Assembly: GCA_036417435.1 (NCBI GenBank)
Contig: CM070907.1
Location: 57,830,001 to 57,894,000 of the forward strand
Length of the DNA stretch: 64,000 nucleotides
Origin: Inia geoffrensis
Taxonomy: Eukaryota; Chordata; Mammalia; Artiodactyla; Iniidae
Direction: 5' to 3'
The translations under genes and the position numbers were made by a program. Every line of letters starts with the position of its first letter. The stretch's first letter is position 1. The notes under the pieces are model-generated. The model did not search any database. It was not told the origin of the DNA and was given only the letters and a program-made list of their open reading frames with translations. Below are positions 21,651-32,887 of the stretch, piece after piece.

Positions 21651-21854
21651 AGTTCAAAATGAGATTGGTACCTGCTTCAAAGAGATCTGTCAGCCATGCT
21701 AAGGTACTTAGCAGAGAATGTGGACGTTAGTATTTTAGAAAATAGACAACCATAAAGGTGTGTCAAAGTGGGAGTGAAATGAGTATATGTTGCTATCTCC
21801 ATTCCTAAATGAGAGAAAAGTGATCTAGAGCAACTCCTTTAAGTGGACTTCATA

Positions 21855-22005
21855 AACCAGCAGCACAGCATCAAGTGGAGCTGCTTAGCAATGCAGAACC
21901 CCAGGCTCTGCTCAGAGCTACTGAATCCGGGTCTGCATAAGAACAAGATCCCCAGTGAGCACATGATTCATCAGCACGTTAAAGTCTGAGAAGCATTTCC
22001 CTTGG
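21855..22005. mobile_element. MER5A-type DNA transposon relic
   Basis: accagcagcacagcatcaag, gcttagcaatgcagaacccc, gagctactgaatccgggtct, then gattcatcagcacgttaaag and gtctgagaagcatt, in MER5A order. Confidence 0.85.
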
Positions 22006-22014
22006 AGTTCAAGC

Positions 22015-22115
22015 AACATATTCCTGGCCACACAGCTGATTGGTCATCAGACACAGATCTCCTGACCTTCCATCCCAATGCTCTTTTCACTTCAATGCCC
22101 ATTCCAAGTATTTCT
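22015..22115 (-). mobile_element. MIR SINE fragment (minus)
   Basis: caacatattcctggccacac, agctgattggtcatcagaca and gatctcctgaccttccatcc match the MIR complement's 5' part. Confidence 0.55.
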
Positions 22116-22119
22116 ATAA

Positions 22120-22860
22120 GCATTTAACTGTGGTGGGGTGGGGCAGGACAAGCTAGTTTCCAGTCACTCCACCCTTGAAGAGAGAGATCATGTCCCTCTG
22201 TCAAGGACAAGTCTAATGAGGAATCCTCCTGGCCAAAGGAGATTTTGGCAAAAATATTTAGGGTAGTCAGACTCCATCACATCAGTGGTTGTCACGATTT
22301 TAATTCATGCATTGTCCCAACAGATATTTTGTACTAAAAATAGTCTATCTTTAAAACAAATAATAATTTTTAGTTTTGATGGAATTTAAATTATACTGAT
22401 GAGCAGACATTTCTTTCAAGAAGAACAAGTCCAAGGTGCTACATGCGGCAGAGGAGAGGATGACAATGACAGTACCCATGGGGTGGCATGTGGCAGTGAC
22501 AGGGGAGTGACAGAAGGACCAAGACAGCGGACATGATGGCACCGATGAGAGAGAGCATGTTTTTGGCAGAGGAAGGTGAGGCTCTCTCATGAGTCTTGTG
22601 GTGCTTAAGAGTGGCCGGGGACACAGAATTTAAAATAAAAAGGTTGCCATGAACTATATTTTCTTATGATCCCTCTAAATGTTTAAGAGTTAAGTAAATC
22701 TTGGAATTTCGGGATAAATTTCTTGACATATGTTAATACTCCGGCACTGAGCCTGGTGTTTTGTTTTACACAAGATTAAAAACAAAACAAAACACTTCTC
22801 TTAAGGCTCTTATTTAAATTTGGAGCTAGTCTGTAAGGATGCCCCTCTCCTCAATGAACC
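22120..22860. other. Unassigned sequence
   Basis: No recognisable repeat or gene. Overlapping minus-strand ORFs of 79 and 61 codons (22351-22624) have no domain. Confidence 0.5.
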
Positions 22861-23000
22861 ATGCCTCCCAGACTCATGTCTTTGTATAGCCTGATCTCTT
22901 TGGATCTAGGCTGGCCCCTTGACCAGGAGGAGTGATGTTCTGTGATTCAAAGGCTAGAATTTAAGAAGCCTTGCAGCTTCTGCTTGTCTCTTATGAAACT
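22860..23000. mobile_element. Possible ancient MaLR/MLT1-like LTR fragment
   Basis: Phrases such as ctctttggatctaggctggc and ccttgcagcttctgcttgtc resemble text common in MLT1-type mammalian LTRs. The match is short and recalled by pattern only; no LTR ends or internal region are seen. Confidence 0.35.
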
Positions 23001-23004
23001 TTAT

Positions 23005-24280
23005 ACAATTCCATTTAATCTTTTCACATTCCTATAAAACAGACAATATCCTAAAATCATGTATTACAATGAGGAACAAAAAAATAAGATGGCTGCTCTC
23101 AGAGCTCATGATTTATTCCCTCTAAACCATCTCTCCCAGGCATCCTTTTCCACTTCCCTGTGGTATTGCCTCATGAAGGTTAGACAGGACCTTAAAACTC
23201 CATACCTCACCTTGTGCACAGCCAGCTAGAATTCTCCCTAACTCAGGATTCTTCACCTTCTAGTACCCTTAGCTTTTTGCTACTCGCGACCAAATCAATC
23301 ACCCTATAATACCATTTAATCTTGTCTCCTGTCAAGAAACCAAAGTGATACATCAGATGTGTCTATAGACTTCATCAGGAATAGGTGAAGTTAGAAGGGG
23401 TTGACTGACTAAGAACCACTGGAATTCACTGAGGTTGTCAGTGAGGTTAGGATAGTAGGCATCATTCAGCATAAGAGCTAAAAACTTGGGAGACAGAGTG
23501 TACGGTCTGGATTTGATACAACAGAATAGAGAAGTCCCTGTGATGAGCAGGTCCAGGTCCAGAGGATACCCAAGAAGAATGTGGCTGAAGTCAAGTGGGA
23601 CCAATGCCATTGAAATTTGGAAAGTTTAGGAGGTGATAACAGGATGCTGTGTGTGCCATCCACTAATAAATATGTCTTCGTAAAAAACACCCTATATGGT
23701 GACAAGACTTGGGGTATAGAGTAAAATTATGAGTCAAGTAACGGCTATCTCTGTTGAGTATGAGGAAATGACCAGGAAGACAGTAGATAACCCTGGAAGA
23801 TATCCGAGATGGTAAAGTAAAATGAGCTTTGAAGGAGGGTGGAGAAGTCATGAGTTAGGAGAAGCTCTGTGAAACTAGAAGGATTTGAGCCTCTTTACCC
23901 TCAGGCCTGGGATGTTTGCTCACTAGATGCAAAGAACTAGATTGGGATGTAGCAGGAAAAAGTAGCCTTCAATTAGTGATGTCCTTGGGAGGGAACTTCC
24001 TGAGGGGATACAACATTTCCCCAGAATCGGAGCCTACAGAGCAGTGCTAATGGTACATAGATGATTTTTTCCTCCACACAAAACAGATTTTCACTGTAAC
24101 TTTCTTGATCACACTTATGGAAATTGAGTTTCACAGTCACCGTTTACATGAAAAAAAAAAACCCAAAAAACCAAAACAAGAATCTTTGAGGGAAAACAAA
24201 GTAATTGTTATTATTGCCAAGCCACTGATTCTTGGTATTTTTAGTCGCTAGTTATTACTAAGGTGGCTACCTTGTGATTT
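23005..24280. other. Unassigned sequence
   Basis: No repeat family was recognised over about 1.3 kb. ORFs at 23353-23610, 23478-23705 and 23663-23851 (minus) overlap in different frames and have no domain. A poly-A/C-A stretch lies at about 24150-24178. Confidence 0.5.
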
Positions 24281-24286
24281 TGCTCA

Positions 24287-24322
24287 TTTGTGCTGACATT
24301 TGTGCTGTCAATTGTGCTGACA
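24287..24322. repeat. 12-bp x 3 minisatellite-like repeat
   Basis: tttgtgctgaca, tttgtgctgtca and attgtgctgaca are three consecutive 12-bp units, each differing from the first by one base. Confidence 0.85.
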
Positions 24323-24534
24323 TTTCTGTCTTCAATATATCCATCATTAGAAGGCAAAAAATAGAAAAGAAAGAGTGAAGCAACAATGTTACTGTATGTT
24401 GTCTACTTCTTGATAATATTCCTTTCAGATCTTTGGTCTAATTTGTTTCTTGTAATAAGCCGGAAACCTTACAAGCACAAGTCACCGGTGAGATTTTCTT
24501 GAAACAGACTATCTCAGCCCCAGAGATGATGCTG

Positions 24535-24637
24535 CAGTAGGTCTGGGGCAAAGCCAAAGAATTTGCATTTCTAACAACTTTCCAGGTTATGTTAATGTTG
24601 CCAGTCCAGGAACACCACTTTGAGAACCACTGCTGAA
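24535..24637. mobile_element. MER5A-type DNA transposon relic
   Basis: The right half of MER5A: agtaggtctggggcaaagcc, agaatttgcatttctaacaa, ctttccaggttatgttaatg, then a ccactttgagaaccactgct terminus with an intact-looking inverted-repeat end. Confidence 0.88.
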
Positions 24638-24639
24638 TA

Positions 24640-24800
24640 GATTTCAGGGCCTATGTGAACAAATCTAATTATGTAGCCTTAGGCAAGGTATTTAAACTCT
24701 TTGACTCAGTTTCTTTATCAGCAATAGAGGAATATAAACAATAACTTCCTCTGGACATGGTTACAATGATTAAAGGAATTAATGCATGTAAAATCTCTTT
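24640..24800 (+). mobile_element. MIR SINE 3' part (+)
   Basis: tagccttaggcaaggtattt, actcagtttctttatcagca, acatggttacaatgattaaa and ggaattaatgcatgtaaa follow MIR order. Confidence 0.8.
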
Positions 24801-25190
24801 GTTAAGCAAAGGCCCTAAAATATTAAACTCCCTCTATTCTAAAGTGGGAAATTCAAGAGGAAAATTCGATTAATTTTTAAAATGTGAATTATGTGTTAAT
24901 TGAGAAGGGTAGGAAAAGGGCACTGAAATTAGATCCCAATTTTCAGACTCTAAGTTCAATGATTTCTTTCCATAATCCCTAAACAAACACATAGGCTTAA
25001 TGTAAGTAGCTCATATAAAAAATATTTGATTCTGCTATTGCTTTATCATTTATTTATTTACTGTTTTTACTTCACCAAATGACTGAAGACTTCCATATTT
25101 TCAATCACTAGCCTATTCTCCTTATGGAGACTACGGATTTATATGGTCAACTGTCCTACTTGATTCAACTGGCTACTCTTAACTATTTCA
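24800..25190. other. Unassigned A/T-rich sequence
   Basis: No gene or repeat is recognised beyond a short (ATTT)n at about 25045-25063. Confidence 0.5.
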
Positions 25191-25369
25191 CACACACCTT
25201 AAAACAATTAGAAAAATTCAAATCCTTGATATTCTTCCCCACTTCCATACCTAGACTCCCCCACCTCTTCTTAACTGCTCAAGCCAAGTTCCTTTCCCTC
25301 ATATCTCTCATTTATCCATCAGTCAACAAGTACCTGCCACCATCATATCTCTCCTGAAATACAATAGTC

Positions 25370-25625
25370 TCTCAAATGGTGTCCATATTTCTGCTTGTTG
25401 TCAGTGAAGCAGTCAGAGTTATCTTTTAAATCGGTGGTTAGGTGATGTTTCTCTCTTTTTTTTAACAATATTCAAAAGCTTCCCATTGAGGTCAGAACAC
25501 AATCCACACTCTTTCCCACGGTCATCAGGTCCTGCCTGCCTACTCACCAACTCCTTGTTGGACCACTCGGCCCTCTTGCTTACCACCTTCTCATCATTTT
25601 GCATTTATTTCTCTGTTTAGCCTAA
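25370..25625 (+). mobile_element. L2-like LINE relic (+)
   Basis: aagcttcccattgaggtcag, aacacaatccacactctttc, ggtcctgcctgcctactcac, then ccactcggccctcttgctta follow a common ancient interspersed repeat that I associate with the upstream part of the L2 3' region. Family assignment is from memory and moderate. Confidence 0.5.
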
Positions 25626-25639
25626 AGCATTATTTTTTA

Positions 25640-26476
25640 CTGTTTTTTAAAGTAATAATAATATTTGATAAGTACAAAAGAATATAAATGACAAGTATAT
25701 AAGTTATTAAGTAATAAACACAAATGAACCCACCACACTATTTAAGAAATAGACCCTTTGCTCTTTCTTTACATTTCTCCTTATCCAAATTGCTCATCCC
25801 CACACCATCACCTCTCTCAGAATTTTTCTTTCTAAATTTTTGTTTATAATGTCATTGCTAAAAAAGTTTTTACCGTATCTAGGTCTATACTTATATCTGT
25901 ATCTATATCTATACCTATGTCGATATTTATGTTGTTTGCTTGATTTAAAGTTTTATAAAAATGGTGTTGCATGGTAAGTAATCTTCAGCAATTTCCTGTT
26001 TACCTAACACTTTTTATTCCTAAAGTATATCCATTTTGTTGCAGTCACTATCAATCTCTCATTTCCTCTGCAGATAATAATATTTCATTGTGTGAGTATA
26101 CTACAACTTACTATACAGCAACTCATTTTGTTGTTGATGGACATTTGGATTGTTTCTACTTTGTATGAACAATGCTGCTATAGGCTTCTCTTTTTTGTAT
26201 ATTTCTCTGGAGCATATAGGTAAGGATCTATGCCTAGAATTGTAATTGCTGCATTACGAAGAGAGCAAAAGGTCTTTACACAATGGTGCCAAATGGTATT
26301 CCAAATGGTTCTGTCAATGTGCACTCCCACAGCAGTATACGAGTTCCCTTTAAATCTCAGATATTTCAAACCTTGGTATATTAGAATTCTTAATTTTTGC
26401 CAGTTTAGTAGGTACAAATTAGTATCACAGTATAGTCAAAAATTGTTTCCCATTAATAGTAAGATTGGGCATATTT
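25640..26476 (-). mobile_element. Ancient LINE-1 (L1M/L1ME-like) 3' relic (minus)
   Basis: The phrases cattttgttgttgatggaca, tttggattgtttctactttg, gaacaatgctgctatagg, tgccaaatggtattccaaat and gtgcactcccacagcagtat are the complement of the L1 ORF2 C-terminus/3'UTR boundary seen in old mammalian L1s. It is too diverged for an ORF and runs into a TG repeat. Confidence 0.75.
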
Positions 26477-26494
26477 TGTGTGTGTGTGTGTGTG
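26477..26494. repeat. (TG)n microsatellite
   Basis: About nine TG units sit between two old L1 relics. Confidence 0.9.
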
Positions 26495-26949
26495 GGGAAA
26501 ATGTGTGACATGAGATTCACTCTCTTAACAAAATTTTGCGTGCAATACATAATTGTTATACAGTAGATCTCTAGAATTTTTCATCTTTCATGAATGAAAC
26601 CCTATACCCATTGAACAGCAACTTCACATTTTCCTCTGGCACCAATCATTCTCTATCAGTTTCTACAAATTTGACTATTTTGGATAGTTCATATAAGTGG
26701 AATCATGCAGTATCTGTCCTGTGACATTTCATTTAGTACAAGGTCTTAAAGGTTCATCCATGTTGTCACATATTTCAGGATTACCTTGATTTTTAAAGCC
26801 AAAAACCAGTCCATCGAATACATAAGCAACATTTTCTCTAACAATTTATCCACTGATGGACATCTTGGAAATCTTGGCTATTATAAACAGTGCTGCAATG
26901 AACAAAAGACTGCTAATATCTCTTCAAGATTCTGATATCAAATTTTTTT
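26495..26949 (-). mobile_element. Old L1M, 3' piece (minus); continues at 30679
   Basis: tatacccattgaacagcaac, catataagtggaatcatgca, ggttcatccatgttgtcaca and cagtgctgcaatgaacaaaa are the complement of an L1M 3' end. The text then stops at gattctgatatcaaa and resumes, contiguous in L1 coordinates, at 30679 (tcaattcttttaaataag ... ttggatcatatggtag), showing that the intervening 3.7 kb is a later insertion. Confidence 0.85.
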
Positions 26950-27753
26950 TAACATCCTCATTGGAGTATAATTGCTTTACAATGGTGTGTTAGTTTCTGC
27001 TTTATAACAAAGTGAATCAGTTATACATATACATACGTCCCCATATCTCTTTCCTCTTGCGTCTCCCTCACTCCCACCCTCCCTATCCCACCCCCTAAGG
27101 GGTCACAAAGCACCGAGCTGATCTCCCTGTGCTATGCGGCTGCTTCCCACTAGCTATCTACCGTACGTTTGGTAGTGTATATATGTCCATGCCACTCTCT
27201 CACTTTGTCACAGCTTACCGTTGCCTCTCCCTGTGTCCTCAAGCCCATTCTCTACTAGGTCAGCATCTTTATTCCCATCTTGCCACTAAGTTCTTCATGC
27301 CCACTTTTTTTTTTTAGATGCCATATATATGTGTGAGCATACGGTATTTGTTTTTCTCTTTTGGACTTACTTCACTCTGTATGACAGTCTCTAGGTTCAT
27401 CCACCTCACAACAAATAACTCAGTTTCGTTCCTTTTTATGGCTGAGTAATATTCCATTGTATATGTGTGCCACATCTTCTTTATCCATTCATTAGATGAT
27501 GGACACTTAGGTTGCTTCCATGTCCTGGCTACTGTAAATAGAGCTGCAATGAACATTGTGATACATGACTCTTTTTAAATTATGGTTTTCTCAGGGCATA
27601 TGCCCAGTAGTGGGATTGCTGGGTCATATGGTAGTTCTGTTTGTAGTTTTTTAAGGAACATCAATACTATTCTCCATAGTGGCTGTATCAATTTACATTC
27701 CCACCAACAGTGCAAGAGGGTTCCCTTTTCTCCACACCCTCTCCAGCATTTAT

Positions 27754-27769
27754 TGTTTGTAGGTTTTTT
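27754..27769. repeat. Left target-site duplication of the 27770 SINE
   Basis: TGTTTGTAGGTTTTTT, identical to 27973-27988, duplicates L1 ORF2-derived sequence at the SINE insertion point. Confidence 0.9.
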
Positions 27770-27972
27770 TTTTTTTTTTGCGGTATGCGGGCCTCTCACT
27801 GTGGTGGCCTCTCCCGTTGCGGAGCACAGGCTCCGGACGCGCAGGCTCAGCGGCCATGGCTCACGGGCGCAGCCGCTCCGCGGCATGTGGGATCTTCCCA
27901 GACCGGGGCACGAACCCATATCCCCTGCATCGGCAGGCTGACTCTCAACCACTGCGCCACCAGGGAAGCCCA
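27770..27972 (-). mobile_element. CHR-type SINE (minus), 16-bp perfect target duplication
   Basis: A T run (the A-tail on the complement) is followed by gcggtatgcgggcctctcac and the rest of the CHR body, ending in ccaccagggaagcccat. The A box complement is at 27949-27959. It interrupts the ORF2 Cys-rich region of the younger minus L1. The perfect 16-bp duplication and near-consensus body suggest relatively recent insertion. Confidence 0.96.
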
Positions 27973-27988
27973 TGTTTGTAGGTTTTTT
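27973..27988. repeat. Right target-site duplication of the 27770 SINE
   Basis: Second copy of TGTTTGTAGGTTTTTT. Confidence 0.9.
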
Positions 27989-29062
27989 AATGATGGCCAT
28001 TCTGACCAGTGTGAGATGATATCTCATTGTAGTTTTGATCTGTATTTATCTAATGATTAATGATGTTGAGCATTCTTTCATGAGTTTGTTAGCAATCTGT
28101 ATATCTTCTTTGGAGAAATGTCTATTTAGGTCTTCTGCCCATTTTTGGATTGGGTTGTTTGCTCTTTTTATATTGAGCTGCATGAGCTGCTTGTAAATTC
28201 TGGAGATTAATCCTTGATCAGTTGCTTCATTTGTAAATATTTTCTCCCATTCTGAGGGTTGTCTTTTGGTCTTGTTTATGGTTTCCTTTGCTGTGCAAAA
28301 GCTTTGAAGTTTCATTAGGTCCCATTTGTTTATTTTTGTTTTTATTTCCATTTCTCTAGGAGGTGGATCAAAAAGGATCTTGCTGTCATTTATGTCATGG
28401 AGTATTCTGCCTATGTTATCCTCTAAGAGTTTGATAGTTTCTGGCCTTGCATTTAGGTCTTTAATCCATTTTGAGTCTATTTTTGTGTACGGTGTCAGGG
28501 AGTGTTCTAATTTCATTCTTTTACAAGTAGCTGTCCAGTTTTCCCAGCACTATTTATTGAAGAGGCTGTCTTTTCTCCACAGTATATTCTTGCCTCCTTT
28601 ATCAAAAATAAGGTGATCTTATGTGCATGGGTTTATCTCTGTGCTTTCTATCCTGTTCCATTGATCTTTCTGTTTTTGTGCCAGTACCATACTGTCTTGA
28701 TTACTGTAGCTTTGTAGTATAGTCTGAAGTCAGGGAGCCTGATTCCTCCAGCTCCGTTTTTCATTCTCAAGATTGCTTTGGCTATTCGGGGTCTTTTGTG
28801 TTTCCATACAAATTGTGAAATTTTTTGTTCTAGTTCTGTGAAATATGCCAGTGGTAGTTTGATAGGGATTGCATTGAATCTGTAGATTGCTCTGGGTAGT
28901 AGAGTCATTTTCACAATGTTGATTCTTCCAATCCAAGAACATGGTAAATCTCTCTATCTCTTTGTATCATCTTTAATTTCTTTCATCAGTGTCTTTTAAT
29001 TTTCTGCACACAGGTCTTTTGTCTCCTTAGGTAGGTTTATTCCTAGGTATTTTTTTCTTTTT

Positions 29063-29268
29063 TTTTTTTTTTTTGCAGTACGCGGGCTTCTCACTGTTGT
29101 GGCCTCTCCCATTGCCGAACACAGGCTCCAGACGCACAGGCTCAGCGGCCATGGCTCATGCGCCCAGCCGCTCCACGGCATGTGGGATCTTCCCAGACCG
29201 GAGCACAATACTGTGTCCCCTGCATTGGCAGGCGGACTCTCAACCACTGCGCCACCAGGGAAGCCCGA
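29063..29268 (-). mobile_element. CHR-type SINE (minus), in the L1 RT region
   Basis: A long T run leads into gcagtacgcgggcttctcac and the CHR body, ending at ccaccagggaagcccga. The A box complement is at 29244-29254. The duplications tatttttttcttttt (29048-29062) and tattttattcttttt (29269-29283) differ at one position. It splits the younger minus L1 after the ORF2 KRIKY residues. Confidence 0.95.
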
Positions 29269-29913
29269 TATTTTATTCTTTTTGTTGCAGTGGTAAATGG
29301 GAGTGTTTTCTTAATTTCACTCTCAGATTTTTCATCATTAGTGTATAGGAAGGCAAGAGATTTCTGTGCATTAATTTTGTATCCTGCTACTTTACCAAAT
29401 TCATTGATTAGCTCTAGTTGTTTTCTGCTAGCATCTTTAGGATTCTGTATGTATAGTACCATGTCATCTGCAAAGAGTGACAGCTTTACTTCTTCTTTTC
29501 CGATCTGGATTCTTTTATTTCTTTTTCTTCTCTGACTGCTATGGCTAAAACTTCCAAAACTAATTTGAATAATAGTGGTGAGACTGGGCAACCTTGCTTC
29601 TTCCTGATCTTGGAGGAAATGGTTTCAGTTTTTAACTATTGAGGATGATGTTGGCAGTGAGTTTGTCATATATGGCCTTTATTATGTTGAGGAAAGTTCC
29701 CTCTATGCCTACTTTCTGGAGGGCTTTTATCATAAGTGGGTGTTGAATTTTATTGAAAGCTTTCTCTGCATCTACGGAGATGATCATATGTTTTTTCTCC
29801 TTCAGATTGTTAATATGGTGTATCACATTGATTGATACACGTATATTGAAGAATGCTTGCATTCCTGGGATAAACCCCACTTGATCATGGTGTATGATCA
29901 TTTTCATGTGCTA

Positions 29914-30114
<201 letters not shown>

Positions 30115-31564
30115 CTAAATGTTTGATAGAATTTGCCTGTGAAGCCATGTGGTCCTGGGCTTATGTTTGCTGGAAGATCTTTAATCACAGTTTCAATTTC
30201 ACTGCTTGTGATTGGTCTGTTCATATTTTCTATTTCTTCCTGATTCAGTCTTGGAAGGTTGTGCATTTCTAAGAATTTGTCCATTTCTTCCAGGTTGCCC
30301 ATCTTATTGGCATATAGTTGCTTGTAGTAATCTCTCATGATCCTTTGTACTTCTGCTGTGTCAGTTGTTACTTCTCCTTTTTCATTTCTAATTCTATTGA
30401 TTTGAGTCTTCTCCTTTTTCTTGATGAGTCTAATGGTTTATCAATTTTGTTTATCTTCTCAAAGAACCAGCTTTTAGTTTTATTGATCTTTGCTATTGTT
30501 TCCTTCATTTCTTTTTCATTTATTTCTGACCTGATCTTCATGATTTCTTTCCTTCTGCTAACTTTTCTTTTTCTTTTTTTCTCCTTTCTCTAATTGCTTT
30601 AGGTGTAAGGTTAGGTTGTTTATTTGAGATGTTTCTTGTTTCTCAAGGTAGGATTGTATTGCTATAAACTTCCCTCTCTAATGTCAATTCTTTTAAATAA
30701 GTTCCTAGAGATGTTGGATCATATGGTAGTTCTATTTTCATTCTGGGTGGGGGGGGAAACTCCATACCGTTTTCCATAGCAGATTTACCAGTTTGCCTTC
30801 CCATGAACAGTATATAAATGTTCCAGTTTCTCCACATCCTTGCAATGTTTGTTGGTTTTTTCTTTTCTTTTTTTTTACAATAGTCATCCTGAAACGTGTA
30901 ATTTGATATTTTACTGTGGTTCTGATTTTCATTTCCTTGATTATTAGTGACACTGAGCATCTTTTTATATACCTGCTGGCCATTTGTATGTTTTCTTTGA
31001 AGAAATTCAAGTCCTTGGCCAATTTTTAAACTGGGTTATTATTAATTTTGCTATTGAGTTACAGGAGTTCCTTATGTATTGTGGAAATTAACCCCTTATC
31101 AGATATATGATTTGTATACATTTTCTTCCATTCCGTAGGTTGCCTTTTCACTCTGTTAGTTGGATATCCAGTTTTCTTGGCACTATTTGTTGAAGATACT
31201 ATCCTTTCCTCATTGTGCCGTTTGGTACTCTTGTTGAAGATCATTTGACCTGTATATATATGAGTTTATTTCTGGGTTCTCTATTCTGTTCCACTGATTT
31301 ATATGCCTGTGTTTATACTAGTACCATATTTTTTAAATTACTGTAGGCTTGTAATATGCTTTGAAGTCAGGAAGTCTGAGGACTCCAACTTTATTCTTCT
31401 TTCTCAAGACTGCTGTGGCTATTTGGGGTCTTTTGTGATACCATATGAATTTTAGGATTTTTAAAAAATTTCTAGACAAAATGCCAATAGTATTTTGATA
31501 AATATCGCATTGTATCTACAAATTACATTGTGTAGTGTGGATATTTTAGCAATATTAAGTCTCC

Positions 31565-31667
31565 AATCCATGAACACAGGGTGTTCATGGATTTATTTGT
31601 ATTACCTTTATTTATTTATATTACCTTTATTTGTATTACGTTCATTTTGTATTACCTTTAATTTCTT
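31565..31667. repeat. Hairpin followed by local tandem expansion inside L1M
   Basis: Arms AATCCATGAACAC (31565-31577) and GTGTTCATGGATT (31581-31593) are perfectly complementary around a 3-nt loop. They are followed by about four imperfect copies of a tttgtattacc(ttta) unit up to about 31662. Other L1s have a single such unit here. Confidence 0.7.
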
Positions 31668-32470
31668 TCAGCAATGTTTTTTAGCTTTCAGTGTACAATT
31701 CTTCCACTTGTTTATTCCTAAGTATTTTATCATTTTTGATTCTGTTGTAAATGGGATTGTTTTCTTAATTTCCTTTTGGGATTGCTCACTGTTAGCATAT
31801 AGAGTAAAATTGACTTTTGTATGTTGATTTTGTGGCTTGCAACCTTGCTTTCACCTATTTTAAAAATTCATTTATTGGTTTTAATAGTTATTGTGTTGAA
31901 TCTTTAGAGCTTGCTACGTATAAAATGATGTCATCTGCAACAAAATAATTTTACTCCTTACTTTCTGATTTGGATGCCTTTCATTTCTTTTTCTTACCCA
32001 ATTACTCTGGTAAGAACTTCCAGTACTAGGTCGAATAGAAGTGGTAAGAGTGGGCATACTTGCCTTGTTCCTGATTTTAGAGGAAAAGCTTTCAGTTTTT
32101 CAACATTGGGTATGATGTTAGCTGTAAGTTTTTCGTATATGGACTTTATTATATTGTTATTTCTGCTCTAATCTGTATTACTTTATTCCTTCTGCTAAAT
32201 TTGGGCTTAGTTTATTCTTCTTTTCTACTTCCTTGAGGTGTAAAGTTAGGTTATTTGAGATCTTTCTTTTTTTTAATGTTGATGTTTACTACTATAAGCT
32301 GCTTCTTAGTATTGCTTTAGCTGCATCCCATAAATTTGGGTATGTTGTATTTGCATTTCATCTGTATCAGGATAATTTCTCTTTTCTTTTGCTTTCTTCT
32401 TTGATCCATTGGTTGTTTGCGAGTATTTGCACATATTCTTGAGTTTTCCAGTTTTCCTATTGCTACTGAT

Positions 32471-32887
32471 TCATACTTTCATTTCACTGTGGTCAGAAGA
32501 GATACTTGGTACGATTTCAGTCCTCAGAAGGGCTTTGTAAAGACTTGTTTTCTGACTTAACATGTGATCTCTACTGGAGAATGTTCTCTGTGTGCTTGAG
32601 ATGAATGTATATTTCGATGCTGTTGGGTGAATATCCTGCATATGCCTGTTAGGTCCATTTTTGTCTATAGTGTTGTTGAAGTCCTCTGTTCCCTTACTAA
32701 TCTTCTGTCTCAACGCTGTACCTATTACTGAAAGTTGGGTATTGAAATCTCTTATTATTACTGTGTTGCTGTAAATTCTCCCTTCAGTCCTGTCAATGTT
32801 CGTTTCATATATTTGAATGCTCTGATGTTGGGTGCATATATATTCATAATTCTTATATCTTCCTGGTGAATTAACACTTTTATTCAT
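32471..32887 (-). pseudogene. L1M ORF2 endonuclease remnant (minus)
   Basis: In one open frame the complement carries endonuclease-like landmarks in order: RIYSNTVIIRDFNTQLSVIG (the GDFNTPLS block with G to R), a DFNNTIDKNGPNRHMQDIHP stretch, TASKYTFISSTQRTFSSRDH and SISSDHSEMKV (the SDH block, His retained). It is isolated from an intact RT and is non-functional. Confidence 0.75.

Noticed and set aside
24287..24322. CRISPR-like repeat
   Set aside because: Units are contiguous 12-mers without spacers, in mammalian DNA.
27949..27959. tRNA gene suggested by a perfect A box and a B-box-like motif
   Set aside because: The motifs belong to the tRNA-derived head of the SINE; no cloverleaf tRNA is complete.
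27710..28060. ORFs of 67-150 codons with Arg/Gly/Ala/Pro-rich translations across SINEs (also at 20860-21241, 29073-29591, 53541-53817)
   Set aside because: They read the G+C-rich CHR SINE body; the same peptide phrases recur at each copy.
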